Below are positions 15,298 to 24,435 of a DNA stretch of 59,402 nt, piece after piece (position 1 is the stretch's first letter; every line of letters begins with the position of its first letter). The translations under genes were made by a program, and so were the position numbers. Source of the DNA: Phocaeicola sp. (GTDB lineage Bacteria; Bacteroidota; Bacteroidia; Bacteroidales; Bacteroidaceae); the NCBI GenBank assembly GCA_020026225.1, contig JAHHQU010000005.1:1-59402 (forward strand), given 5' to 3'. Under the pieces are notes generated by a model that worked only from the letters and a program-made list of their open reading frames with translations, had not been told where the DNA came from and did no database searches.

Positions 15298-18054
15298 ATG
15301 CAAACTAAAACGATACAACAACTCATTAAGGAACGTATCCTGGTGCTTGACGGAGCAATGGGAACGATGATCCAGCAGTATAATTTAAGGGAAGAAGATT
15401 TTCATGGCTCTCTTTTTAAAGAGGTCCCCGGACAGCTTAAGGGCAACAATGACTTGCTTTGTCTGACGCGTCCCGACGTAATTGAAGATATCCACCGCAA
15501 GTATTTGGAGGCTGGAGCCGATATCATTGAGACCAATAGTTTCAATGCTTCGTCGGTTTCGATGAAGGACTATCATGTGGAGAACTATTGCAGGGAAATC
15601 AACTTGCAGGCTGCTCGCTTGGCCCGAAAGATGGCAGATGAGTTTACGGCTCGTGATGAAAACAAACCGCGGTTTGTAGCGGGTTCGGTAGGACCTACAA
15701 ACAAAACATGTTCCATGAGTTCGGATGTAAACAATCCGGGATTCAGGGCGTTGACGTATGATGATTTGCAGGATGCGTATTGTGAACAGATGGAGGCTCT
15801 TCTGGAGGGAGGGGTGGACACGATTTTGATTGAAACCATCTTTGATACGCTGAACGCGAAGGCGGCTATTTCCGCTGCCGTGCATTCCATGGAGAAAGTA
15901 GGGAGAAAGGTTCCCTTGATGCTTTCTGTAACGGTTTCTGATGTGGCTGGACGTACTTTGTCCGGGCAGACTTTGGATGCTTTTTTAGCTTCTGTACAGC
16001 ACGCCGATATCTTTTCTATCGGATTGAACTGTTCGTTTGGTGCTCGTCAACTGAAACCTTTTTTGGAGCATTTGTCACGGAGGGCTCCGTATTATATCAG
16101 TGCTTATCCGAATGCAGGTTTGCCGAATAGCTTGGGACAGTACGACCAGACTCCTGAAAGCATGGCATTGGAAGTGAAGGAGTATATTGATGAAGGGTTG
16201 GTAAATATTATCGGTGGATGTTGTGGTACGACTGAGGCATATATCGAAAAATTTGCGAAGCTGGTAGAGAATGCGGCGATTCATCAGGTGGTGCCCAAAC
16301 CGGAATATCTTTGGTTGTCTGGCTTGGAATTGTTGGAACTGACTCCAGAAATTCGTTTTGTGAACGTGGGCGAACGTTGCAATGTGGCGGGTTCTCGTAA
16401 ATTCCTTCGCTTGATAAATGAAAAGAAATATGATGAAGCGTTGTCTATTGCCCGAAAGCAGGTAGAGGATGGGGCTTTGGTCATTGACGTGAATATGGAT
16501 GACGGGTTGCTGGATGCTGTGTCGGAAATGACGACTTTCTTGAATCTGGTGGCTTCGGAACCGGAAATTGCTCGTGTTCCTATTATGATAGATTCTTCCA
16601 AATGGGAGGTGATATTGGCGGGCCTGAAGTGTGTGCAGGGTAAATGTGTGGTCAATTCCATCTCGTTGAAAGAGGGAGAAGAAAAGTTTGTAGAGCACGC
16701 CAAGGTGATAAAGGAGTTTGGAGCGGCTGCCATCGTGATGGCTTTCGATGAAAAAGGGCAGGCTGATACGTATGAACGGAAGATTGAGGTCTGTGAACGG
16801 GCTTATCGGATTCTAACGGAGCAGGTGCATTTCAATCCGCATGATATCATATTTGATCCGAATGTCTTGTCGGTGGCTACAGGTATAGAAGAACACGATA
16901 ATTATGCCGTAGATTTTATTCGGGCTGTAGGATGGATTCGTCAGAACTTGCCGGGTGCTCATGTCAGTGGAGGAATCAGTAACTTGTCCTTTTCGTTCAG
17001 GGGCAATAACTATATCCGTGAAGCGATGCATGCGGTATTCTTGTATCATGCCATCCAGCAGGGTATGGACATGGGAATCGTGAATCCAAGTACTTCTGTC
17101 CTTTATACCGATATCCCGGCCGATGTGTTGGAGCGTATCGAGGATGTGGTGCTGAACCGTCGTCCGGATGCAGCCGAACGGTTGATTGAAACGGCTGAAA
17201 AATTGAAGGCTGAAAAGGAAGGAAACAAGGTTCAGAATGAGAGTGCACATGAATTGTGGCGTGATCATACCAGTGTGGAAGAGCGTCTGCAATATGCTTT
17301 GGTAAAAGGTTTGGGCGATTTCTTGGAAGAGGATATTCACGAAGCTTTGGAAAAATATCCAGATGCGGTGAAAATCATTGAAGGTCCGCTGATGGATGGA
17401 ATGAACCATGTGGGTGACTTGTTCGGCTCTGGAAAGATGTTTCTTCCGCAAGTGGTAAAGACGGCTCGTACCATGAAGAAGGCTGTTGCTATTCTGATGC
17501 CGTTTATTACGGCGGGCAAGAGTAGAAACGCACGGAGTGCGGGCAAAATCTTGCTGGCTACGGTAAAGGGTGATGTGCATGACATTGGAAAGAACATTGT
17601 GAGGGTAGTAATGGCTTGCAACAATTATGAAATCATAGACTTGGGAGTGATGGTTCCGGCGGAACAAATCGTTAAGACGGCTATCGAAGAAAAGGTGGAT
17701 ATGGTAGGATTGAGCGGCTTGATTACGCCATCATTGGATGAAATGGTTCACGTGGCTTCGGAAATGGAACGTGCGGGATTGGATATACCGATTCTGATAG
17801 GGGGAGCTACTACTTCCAAACTGCATACGGCGTTGAAAATAGCTCCTGTTTATCGGGGACCGGTGGTGCATTTGAAAGATGCGTCAAAGAATGCGGCTGT
17901 GGCTGCAAAATTGCTGAACCCGGAGTTGAGGAATGTTTTTGTAGAAGGCTTGTATGCCGAATATGAGACGTTGTGTGCTGAGCATCAGCAGAAGCAGACG
18001 GTGCTGGTTTCTTTGGATGAGGCCCGAAAGCATCGCTTGAATTTATGGGATTGA
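15298..18054 (+). CDS. metH: Cobalamin-dependent methionine synthase lacking the reactivation domain
   Basis: I chose the ATG at 15298 (MQTKTIQQLIKERILVLDGAMG); the upstream frame runs through the smpB terminator. This gives 918 residues. Domains in order: homocysteine S-methyltransferase with zinc-ligand motifs NCSFG and GGCCGT; pterin-binding domain (FVNVGERCNVAGSRKF); B12 cap region; and B12-binding Rossmann domain with the DVHDIGKNI motif, in which His761 would ligate cobalt. E. coli MetH (~1227 aa) carries a further ~300-residue AdoMet-binding activation domain that repairs oxidised cobalamin. Here the protein stops at a natural end just after the B12 domain. A separate reactivator would be needed; none is in the window. 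No B12 or SAM riboswitch fits in the 106-bp upstream gap. Confidence 0.95.
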   Translation: MQTKTIQQLIKERILVLDGAMGTMIQQYNLREEDFHGSLFKEVPGQLKGNNDLLCLTRPDVIEDIHRKYLEAGADIIETNSFNASSVSMKDYHVENYCREINLQAARLARKMADEFTARDENKPRFVAGSVGPTNKTCSMSSDVNNPGFRALTYDDLQDAYCEQMEALLEGGVDTILIETIFDTLNAKAAISAAVHSMEKVGRKVPLMLSVTVSDVAGRTLSGQTLDAFLASVQHADIFSIGLNCSFGARQLKPFLEHLSRRAPYYISAYPNAGLPNSLGQYDQTPESMALEVKEYIDEGLVNIIGGCCGTTEAYIEKFAKLVENAAIHQVVPKPEYLWLSGLELLELTPEIRFVNVGERCNVAGSRKFLRLINEKKYDEALSIARKQVEDGALVIDVNMDDGLLDAVSEMTTFLNLVASEPEIARVPIMIDSSKWEVILAGLKCVQGKCVVNSISLKEGEEKFVEHAKVIKEFGAAAIVMAFDEKGQADTYERKIEVCERAYRILTEQVHFNPHDIIFDPNVLSVATGIEEHDNYAVDFIRAVGWIRQNLPGAHVSGGISNLSFSFRGNNYIREAMHAVFLYHAIQQGMDMGIVNPSTSVLYTDIPADVLERIEDVVLNRRPDAAERLIETAEKLKAEKEGNKVQNESAHELWRDHTSVEERLQYALVKGLGDFLEEDIHEALEKYPDAVKIIEGPLMDGMNHVGDLFGSGKMFLPQVVKTARTMKKAVAILMPFITAGKSRNARSAGKILLATVKGDVHDIGKNIVRVVMACNNYEIIDLGVMVPAEQIVKTAIEEKVDMVGLSGLITPSLDEMVHVASEMERAGLDIPILIGGATTSKLHTALKIAPVYRGPVVHLKDASKNAAVAAKLLNPELRNVFVEGLYAEYETLCAEHQQKQTVLVSLDEARKHRLNLWD

Positions 18055-18094
18055 AGGGTAACCTTCAGATAGTAAATAAGTATCAGATAGAAGT

Positions 18095-18140
18095 GAAACC
18101 GTTCGTTTGGGCTTTTTATTAGGCCGGAACGAACGGTTTC
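18095..18140 (+). terminator. Hairpin between metH and the convergent MurU-like gene
   Basis: A perfect 13-bp stem (18095-18107 with 18128-18140) encloses a ~20-nt loop with a small inner pairing. It lies 40 bp after the metH stop and ~90 bp before the end of the minus-strand gene at 18233. The T run after it is short, so it is a probable, possibly bidirectional, terminator. Confidence 0.6.
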
Positions 18141-18232
18141 ATTTATGTTGTATGATGCAGGTTTGTCGATTACCTGCTTTATTCTAACTTGTGCTGGAAC
18201 GGCCTTGCTGGCTGAAAAGAAAAAGGAAGTTC

Positions 18233-18979
18233 TTATTTCGTGTTCAACTTGTTCAAGAAAGCATCTGCCTTTTCCAGTGTCTCAGGTTTGCCGATGTCAA
18301 GAAGACGGAGCTCTTCTTTCAGGTATCCTCCAATAGTGGCTTCATGACAGGTTTTCAGGTAAAAGTCCATGATAGGAAATTTTCCTGTCCATGTGTCCCC
18401 CATGTATTGGAAGAGGCTGGGTGATATAACATGAATGCCGCTGAATGCATACTCTTTATAGTGATCTTGGAGATAGACAAACCCTTCGGGCTTGGCCTGA
18501 CCGGTGTCTTTGTTGACCCATCCGCTCAATCTGTCATCAGGGTTGAATAGAAGGTAACGTGCCGTTTTTCTCCGGCTTGCCAGAAGGGTGGCGTCATTGC
18601 CGCTATTCAGATGAAAATCGTACAGCTCTTTCAAGTTGATATCCGATAGAATATCCACGTTGTGAACGAGAAATGGCTCGTTTCCTTGAAAGAAACTGCG
18701 GGCTTTTCGGATGCCTCCTCCAGTATCAAGCAGCTGGTCTCGTTCATCACTGATATGTATGGTGAGGCCGAATTGGTCGTTCGCTTTTAGGAAGTCGATA
18801 ATCTGTTCACCGAAATGATGGATATTGATGACGATTTCGGTGAATCCGAAGTCTCTCAATTTACAGATGACATGCTCTAAGATGGGTTTTCCCGCTACGG
18901 GAACCAAAGCTTTGGGCATGTGGTCGGTAAGCGGTTTGAGTCTGGTGCCCATTCCCGCTGCAAAAATCATGGCCTTCAT
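18233..18979 (-). CDS. MurU-like sugar-1-phosphate nucleotidyltransferase
   Basis: A 248-residue enzyme of the NTP-transferase family: opening AMIFAAGMGTRLKPLTDHMPKALVPVAGKP (the GxGTRL nucleotide loop and PKAL motif), VHNVDIL as the metal-binding Asp motif, and TGGGIRKA. The size and the kinase neighbour fit MurU, which makes UDP-MurNAc from MurNAc-1-phosphate in cell-wall recycling. The gene overlaps the upstream AmgK-like gene by four bases (ATGA), the pairing found for AmgK-MurU in pseudomonads and Tannerella. A glucose-1-phosphate or mannose-1-phosphate substrate cannot be excluded from sequence alone. Confidence 0.8.
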   Translation of the reverse strand: MKAMIFAAGMGTRLKPLTDHMPKALVPVAGKPILEHVICKLRDFGFTEIVINIHHFGEQIIDFLKANDQFGLTIHISDERDQLLDTGGGIRKARSFFQGNEPFLVHNVDILSDINLKELYDFHLNSGNDATLLASRRKTARYLLFNPDDRLSGWVNKDTGQAKPEGFVYLQDHYKEYAFSGIHVISPSLFQYMGDTWTGKFPIMDFYLKTCHEATIGGYLKEELRLLDIGKPETLEKADAFLNKLNTK

Positions 18980-20454
18980 ATTCTTTCCAATGTATTTTCT
19001 ATTTTTTGTTCTCGATGCACCACTTCTACTTTTATTCCGAATTTCTGGTGAATGTGTTCTGCCGTGTGCTGTGCGGAATAAACGGAGCGGTGCTGTCCAC
19101 CGGTGCAGCCGAAACAGAATTGAAGATGTGTGAATCCTCGTTTGAGGTATCGGGCGACGTGTGCGTCGGCCAGTGCGTAGACATGGCTTAAGAAGGTGGT
19201 GATTTCACCATCTTTTTCCAGAAAGTCTATAACGGGTTGGTCGAGTCCGGTCAACGGTTTGTATTGGTCGTAGCGACCGGGATTGTGGACGCCGCGGCAG
19301 TCGAACACATAGCCTCCTCCGTTGCCGGAAGGGTCTTCAGGTATTCCCTTTTTGTAGGAGAAACTCAGGACACGTACTACCAGTTCTGGCTTTTCTGTCG
19401 ATGCAGGGGCAGCTGCTTGGAGGACTGGATCTTTCTTTCTTGCCTCTTTGGTGGTGGAGAATAGGTCCATAGCTGTCAGCTGGTGGAGCAATTCATACAA
19501 GTAAGGATAGGTCTTGTCGTCTGTTGTCAGTAACTGACGAAGGTTGGCAATGGCGAAAGGTACACTTTCTATGAAGTGTGCCTTTTTTTCAAAATAGCCT
19601 CTGAAGCCATAAGCTCCCAATACTTGCAGGGTACGGAAGAGGACGAAAGGACGCAGATCCTTCATAAATTCTGCTTTCTCAATGGGACGGTAAGCCTGCA
19701 GCGCTTCAAGGTATACGTTGATCAGTTGTTCACGAAGCGACTCTGGGAGATTGGCTTTAGCCTGCCATAAGAAAGAGGCTACATCGTAGTAGATGGGGCC
19801 TTTTCGGCCGCCTTGAAAGTCGATGAAGAACGGCTTTTCTTCTTTGATGAGGATATTCCGGCTTTGGAAGTCGCGGTACATGAACGTGTCTGCTTCACAA
19901 GCCAGCAGGGTGTCGGCCAGTTTTTCAAAATCATCCTCCAAATCGTTCTCTTGAAACTCCAGTCCCGTAGCTTTCAAGAAACAATACTTGAAATAGTTCA
20001 AGTCCCACAAAATGCTCCGGCGGTTGAATTCGGCGAGTGGATAGCAATAGCTGAAGTCCATTCCATCTGCACCTTCAAATTGAAAACGAGGAAGGAGTCG
20101 GATGGTGTCAGCCAGCAGTCGGATCTCTCGTTCTTGGAAGTGGCCGGTGGTCCGTCCGTTTTCTATGGCCTTGAATAAGGCCTCATCGCCTAAATCTTCT
20201 TGCAAGTAGCATGTCCCATCTTCCGACTGAATGTAAATCTCAGGTACGGGAAGCCCTTTTGAACGGAAGTGTTCGGCCATATAGAGAAAGGCACGGTTCT
20301 CATCCAACGATGTACCGTATACTCCGATGGACGTTTGCTGGTCCTGTATCCGGAAATATTGTCGGTTGGATCCCGAACCTGTCAAGGGCTCTATCGTTTT
20401 AGGCTCATGTCCTGCAAAGTTGCGATAGAGCGATTTTAATATATCTGTACTCAT
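18976..20454 (-). CDS. AmgK-like sugar kinase fused to a RapZ C-terminal domain
   Basis: I prefer the start at 20454 (MSTDILKSLYRNFAG); the frame extends to 20535 with an unconvincing charged N-terminus. The protein is ~492 residues. N-terminal two thirds: an aminoglycoside-phosphotransferase-fold kinase with GSGSNRQYFRI (nucleotide loop), the catalytic loop YRDFQSRNILI and the metal motif IDFQGG, matching anomeric sugar kinases such as AmgK (MurNAc/GlcNAc 1-kinase). The last ~130 residues match the C-terminal domain of RapZ: YVFDCRGVHNPGRYDQYKP, TGLDQPV, and FGCTGGQHRSVYSAQ. In E. coli this RapZ domain binds RNA and senses GlcN6P; here the P-loop half of RapZ is absent. Coupling to the MurU-like gene supports amino-sugar salvage; the RapZ part may be a metabolite sensor (inference). 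Confidence 0.85.
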   Translation of the reverse strand: MSTDILKSLYRNFAGHEPKTIEPLTGSGSNRQYFRIQDQQTSIGVYGTSLDENRAFLYMAEHFRSKGLPVPEIYIQSEDGTCYLQEDLGDEALFKAIENGRTTGHFQEREIRLLADTIRLLPRFQFEGADGMDFSYCYPLAEFNRRSILWDLNYFKYCFLKATGLEFQENDLEDDFEKLADTLLACEADTFMYRDFQSRNILIKEEKPFFIDFQGGRKGPIYYDVASFLWQAKANLPESLREQLINVYLEALQAYRPIEKAEFMKDLRPFVLFRTLQVLGAYGFRGYFEKKAHFIESVPFAIANLRQLLTTDDKTYPYLYELLHQLTAMDLFSTTKEARKKDPVLQAAAPASTEKPELVVRVLSFSYKKGIPEDPSGNGGGYVFDCRGVHNPGRYDQYKPLTGLDQPVIDFLEKDGEITTFLSHVYALADAHVARYLKRGFTHLQFCFGCTGGQHRSVYSAQHTAEHIHQKFGIKVEVVHREQKIENTLERI

Positions 20455-20541
20455 TATTATTTTATCAGTGAAGCGAGCTTGCCTGTCTTCCTTCTGTTTT
20501 TCCCTCTTCGGAATTGCATCGGCAAACTCTGCCAATCTTAT

Positions 20542-23346
20542 TTATTCATTGTTCTTCTCGGGTGAGAATCCTTCGTCCCTCATCTTTTGGGCCAAGTATT
20601 GACCGGTATATGATTCAGGGCAGGCAGCCACTTCTTCCGGTGTTCCTGAAGCTACCAGATACCCTCCTTTGTCGCCACCTTCCGGACCCAAATCAATGAT
20701 GTGGTCGGCACATTTGATGACGTCCATATTGTGCTCGATGATGACGATGGTATGTCCTCGTTGGAGCAGGGCATCGAAAGCCTCCATCAATTTCTTGATG
20801 TCGTGGAAGTGCAGACCTGTAGTCGGTTCGTCAAAGACGAATAGTGTGGGTTGTGCTTTCTCTATGCTGAGGAAGTAAGCCAGCTTGACACGTTGGTTCT
20901 CACCTCCGGAAAGGGTAGAGGAGGATTGTCCCAATTTGATGTATCCCAATCCTACACTCTGCAAAGGAAGCAGTTTCTTGACAATCTTCTTCTGATTGTG
21001 TTCGGTGAAGAACTCAATAGCCTGATTGACGGTCATTTCCAAAATGTCATAAATGTTCTTGCCTTGGAATTTCACTTCCAGCGTGTCGTTCTTGAAACGT
21101 TTGCCATGGCAGGATTCACATTCCAAAACCAAGTCGGCCATGAACTGCATTTCGATGGTTACCGTACCTTCTCCCTTGCATTCTTCGCATCGTCCGCCTT
21201 CCGTATTGAAAGAGAAATATCCGGCGGTATATCCCATTTGCTTCGCTAATGGTTGCTCGGCAAAAAGTTTGCGGATTTCATCGTATGCTTTTACATAAGT
21301 TACCGGATTGCTTCGTGAAGACTTGCCGATAGGGTTTTGGTCGACGAACTCGATGTTGCTGATCATCTTGATGTCGCCTTCCAGAGAGACAAATTCACCT
21401 GGACGTTCACTGGCTTCACTGTATTCCCGCTTCAATGCTTTGTAGAAGACATCTCGAATCAGGGTACTTTTACCGGAACCGCTGACACCTGTGACGACCG
21501 TCATGACATTCAATGGGAATTTCACATCGATACCTTTCAAGTTGTTTTCTCGCGCTCCTTTGATTTCTATGTAGCAGTTCCACGGGCGATGGCTGGTAGG
21601 CCAAGGAATATGTTCCTCACCCAACAGGTACTTGACTGTATAGCTGTTACTGCCTTTTTGGAGGTCTTTCATGTCTCCTTGATAAACGACTTCTCCTCCC
21701 AAGCGGCCAGCCTGAGGACCGATGTCGATGATGTAGTCAGCAGCTCGGATGATTTCTTCGTCATGCTCTACGACTACGACCGTATTACCCAATGCTTGCA
21801 GTTGGCGGAGCACATGAATCAGTCGGTCGGTATCTCGGCTGTGAAGTCCGATACTCGGTTCGTCCAAGATGTAGAGTGAACCTACCAGACTGCTTCCCAA
21901 AGAAGTGGCCAGATTGATGCGTTGGCTTTCTCCTCCAGAAAGCGAATTGCTGAGTCGGTTGAGGGTAAGATAACCCAAGCCTACATCCAAGAGGAAGGTC
22001 AGACGGTTGTTTATTTCATTCAGCAAGCGTTGCGCAATCAAGGTATCGTGTTCATTCAGTTCCAAGTGATTGAAGAACTCTTTCAGTTCAGTGATAGGCA
22101 TTTCTACCAGTTCGGTAATGCTCTTTCCTCCCACCTTGATGTAGAGAGCTTCTTTCTTCAATCGGCCTCCGTGACAAGTCGGACAAACCGTTTTTCCACG
22201 GTATCGTGCCAGCATGACACGGTACTGAATTTTATATTGGTTTTCTTCAAGCATCTTGAAGAAGGAGTCGATGCAGACTTTTTCCCTGGGACCGTGCCAC
22301 AAGTAGTCTTTCTGTTCTTGGGTCAGTTCGTAGTAAGGGGTAAAGATAGGAAAGCCATGTGCAGGAGCTTCACGCAGGAATTCTTGCAGCCATTCGCCCA
22401 TCTTCTCGCCTCGCCAGCAGAGAACTGCTCCGTCGTAAACGCTCAAGGCTCGGTTGGGGACAACCAGATGTTCGTCAATACCAACTATTTTGCCGAATCC
22501 TTCACAAGTAGGGCAGGCACCGATGGGGGAGTTGAAGGAAAACATTTGGTCGTTCGGTTCTTCAAACTTCATGCCGTCTGCCTCAAATTTTGTGCTGAAG
22601 CTGTGTATTTGGGTTGTATGGTCTGGCAGGTAGAATCGCAGTATGCAGGCACCGTCTCCCTCAAACATGGCCGTTTCGGAAGAGTCGGTCAGACGGCTGA
22701 TAGCATCTTTGCTGTCGTCGCAGCTCATACGGTCTACAAGAAGGTAAACGGTATCCTCTTCCTGATAGGTATAATCTTCTATACGGACAATTTCACCGTT
22801 CACTTCCAAACGGGTGAAACCTTGCTTCAGGTCTACTTCAAGCTGTTCGGTGAAACTTCTTCCTTCGCTGGGAAGAATGGGAGTAAGCACGGTATAACGG
22901 GTTCCTTTCGGATAGGAAAGCATGCAGTTGACAATGTCTTCCGGATTGTCCTTTTTCACCAATTGTCCGCTGATGGGAGAATACGTCTTTCCCACACGGG
23001 CATAGAGCAGCCGCAGGTATTCATAGATTTCGGTAGAAGTGCCTACGGTAGAACGTGGATTCCTGCTGACCACTTTCTGTTCAATGGCAATGGCAGGTGG
23101 AATTCCCTTGATGAAGTCACATTCCGGTTTGCTCATACGGCCTAAGAATTGGCGGGCGTATGATGAAAGGCTTTCCACGTAACGACGTTGCCCTTCTGCA
23201 TAAAGTGTATCAAAGGCCAATGAGGATTTTCCTGAGCCGGACAAGCCGGTAATCACCACGAGCTTGTTGCGGGGTATATCCACGTCGATATTCTTCAGGT
23301 TATTGACTTTGGCACCTTTGATAGATATATATTTACTTTCAGACAT
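20542..23346 (-). CDS. uvrA: Excinuclease ABC subunit A
   Basis: The damage-recognition ATPase of nucleotide excision repair, ~934 residues with the start at 23346 (MSESKYISIKGAKVNNLKNI). The frame extends to 23370, but a -7 box at 23381-23388 leaves almost no leader for that start. Two ABC modules: Walker A GLSGSGKSSLAF and GVSGSGKSTLI, signature motifs NSLSGGESQRI and STLSGGENQRV, and Walker B YILDEPSIGLH and FVFDEPTTGLH. Zinc fingers: the C-terminal CEEC...CESC module is complete, and VCPTCHGGRL is present, but the first finger has only GACPTCEGFG: its upstream CxxC pair is replaced by KFEADGMKF. Bacteroidales may carry further UvrA copies elsewhere. Confidence 0.97.
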   Translation of the reverse strand: MSESKYISIKGAKVNNLKNIDVDIPRNKLVVITGLSGSGKSSLAFDTLYAEGQRRYVESLSSYARQFLGRMSKPECDFIKGIPPAIAIEQKVVSRNPRSTVGTSTEIYEYLRLLYARVGKTYSPISGQLVKKDNPEDIVNCMLSYPKGTRYTVLTPILPSEGRSFTEQLEVDLKQGFTRLEVNGEIVRIEDYTYQEEDTVYLLVDRMSCDDSKDAISRLTDSSETAMFEGDGACILRFYLPDHTTQIHSFSTKFEADGMKFEEPNDQMFSFNSPIGACPTCEGFGKIVGIDEHLVVPNRALSVYDGAVLCWRGEKMGEWLQEFLREAPAHGFPIFTPYYELTQEQKDYLWHGPREKVCIDSFFKMLEENQYKIQYRVMLARYRGKTVCPTCHGGRLKKEALYIKVGGKSITELVEMPITELKEFFNHLELNEHDTLIAQRLLNEINNRLTFLLDVGLGYLTLNRLSNSLSGGESQRINLATSLGSSLVGSLYILDEPSIGLHSRDTDRLIHVLRQLQALGNTVVVVEHDEEIIRAADYIIDIGPQAGRLGGEVVYQGDMKDLQKGSNSYTVKYLLGEEHIPWPTSHRPWNCYIEIKGARENNLKGIDVKFPLNVMTVVTGVSGSGKSTLIRDVFYKALKREYSEASERPGEFVSLEGDIKMISNIEFVDQNPIGKSSRSNPVTYVKAYDEIRKLFAEQPLAKQMGYTAGYFSFNTEGGRCEECKGEGTVTIEMQFMADLVLECESCHGKRFKNDTLEVKFQGKNIYDILEMTVNQAIEFFTEHNQKKIVKKLLPLQSVGLGYIKLGQSSSTLSGGENQRVKLAYFLSIEKAQPTLFVFDEPTTGLHFHDIKKLMEAFDALLQRGHTIVIIEHNMDVIKCADHIIDLGPEGGDKGGYLVASGTPEEVAACPESYTGQYLAQKMRDEGFSPEKNNE

Positions 23347-23380
23347 AATCTCTTGTTTTTTTCCGTGCATACTTATTTCG

Positions 23381-23388
23381 CAAAGTTA
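23381..23388 (-). promoter_or_regulatory. Candidate -7 box for uvrA
   Basis: Minus-strand TAACTTTG, a full match to TAnnTTTG, 35 bp before the preferred start. No clear -33 at 19-21 bp. I see no LexA-like palindrome next to it. Confidence 0.5.
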
Positions 23389-23516
23389 GAAAAAAACTTT
23401 GGAGGCAGGAAGAAAGGTTTCTAAAAAACAAAGAAAGCAGCGGGTGGTATGGACTGAGGAGGCTGGAGGGCTTGGGAATGGAGCTGACGCAGCGTGAACA
23501 GGCAAGGGGGAATACA

Positions 23517-23570
23517 GAAAAAGCGTTGTATTTGCCTTCGGGAAACGGTAGGCAAACGCAACGCTTTTTC
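23517..23570 (-). terminator. Long hairpin terminator, probably bidirectional
   Basis: GAAAAAGCGTTG at 23517-23528 pairs perfectly with CAACGCTTTTTC at 23559-23570, and an inner TTTGCC/GGCAAA stem (23531-23536 with 23551-23556) extends it. The A-rich 5' side gives a T run when read on the minus strand, so it should end transcripts of the CCG-domain gene before uvrA. Confidence 0.85.
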
Positions 23571-23667
23571 ATTCAGTGGCCTTCTCAGATAGGAGATGCT
23601 GAAAGTGGAATGCATCTCCCTATCCTCGAAGTTTCATCTATTTTGGATTTTTGTAACAACTATTTCT

Positions 23668-24324
23668 TTATCCATGTGAATTGCGGAAATCGCTCAGTCG
23701 TTTGTTCCACGAAACGATTCCGGCTTCATCGGCTGCGGTAGGCTCATTGAACAACAGGTCAATGATGAAGCGAGCACGCTTGTTGCCGAGTGAGATACCT
23801 TGTATGCACGATGCACAATAAACTACAACATTCTCTTCTGGCATCTCTTGCGCTCGGGCTTTCATGAAAGCTTCTACCTTTTCTTGAGGTACTTTTCCGT
23901 AGAGTGTCTGTCCGCAACATTTACCTCGTTTGCCCGATTTTTCCGCTTCTACAATGCGGATGTTCATACGTTTCAGCAGCGTACGGATTGTATTGAGGTA
24001 CAAGTCGTCGGTTCTTCCAGAGCAAGTATCTTGGATACTCATGCTGATACCTTGATAGTCAGGAAACGGAAATGTTTCACTCTCGGCTATCGTAGCCAGT
24101 AAGAATGAAGTGGTACAATCCTTATACAAGGAGCGGTACCGGTTATTGCAGGTTGAACAGGGGGTGATGATACAGGTGTCTGGCTCTATTTCCGGCTTGT
24201 TGAAGCAACAGGAAAGCAGGGTGTCCATCGGTCCATATAATTCTTCTGCAAACTTTTTAAGTTTCTCGGCCAATTGCGGCTTGTGAATCATTAACGCACA
24301 ACCAGGTGCAAACAAGTATTTCAT
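23668..24324 (-). CDS. CCG-domain Fe-S/heterodisulfide-reductase-like protein
   Basis: Start at 24324 (MKYLFAPGCALMIHKP); nine extra residues upstream look non-coding. About 218 residues with cysteine patterns of the CCG domain family (HdrB-like): PGCAL, LLSCCFNKPE, PCSTCNNRY, then GKCCGQTLYG and VVYCASCIQG. Such domains bind an unusual [4Fe-4S] or noncubane cluster, or form a disulfide redox centre, usually as a subunit of a reductase. Here no partner flavoprotein or ferredoxin subunit is next to it; it is a single gene bounded by a terminator. Function unknown beyond a likely redox role. A -7 box lies about 100 bp upstream. Confidence 0.8.
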   Translation of the reverse strand: MKYLFAPGCALMIHKPQLAEKLKKFAEELYGPMDTLLSCCFNKPEIEPDTCIITPCSTCNNRYRSLYKDCTTSFLLATIAESETFPFPDYQGISMSIQDTCSGRTDDLYLNTIRTLLKRMNIRIVEAEKSGKRGKCCGQTLYGKVPQEKVEAFMKARAQEMPEENVVVYCASCIQGISLGNKRARFIIDLLFNEPTAADEAGIVSWNKRLSDFRNSHG

Positions 24325-24427
24325 ATTTTGTTTTGTAAAGTAAATAAACAAGGAAAATACTGCCCCAAAATAAAAAACTTCAGTAGCTTGTTTTTATGAG
24401 CTTTCCTGTGTTAATCTTTAACTGGTG

Positions 24428-24435
24428 CAAAAATA
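24428..24435 (-). promoter_or_regulatory. Candidate -7 box for the CCG-domain gene
   Basis: Minus-strand TATTTTTG fits TAnnTTTG. No -33 TTTG at the normal spacing. It would give a leader of roughly 100 nt. Confidence 0.4.

Larger units (their letters stand above)
23371..23667. other. Gap upstream of uvrA
   Basis: Just under 300 bp between uvrA and the CCG-domain gene. It contains the uvrA -7 box (23381-23388) and a long terminator hairpin (23517-23570). The short open frames in between look like chance. Confidence 0.6.

Noticed and set aside
21922..23145. 407-codon open frame on the plus strand
   Set aside because: It lies fully antisense inside uvrA, whose motifs are intact; the translated product resembles nothing and reflects codon bias of the real gene.
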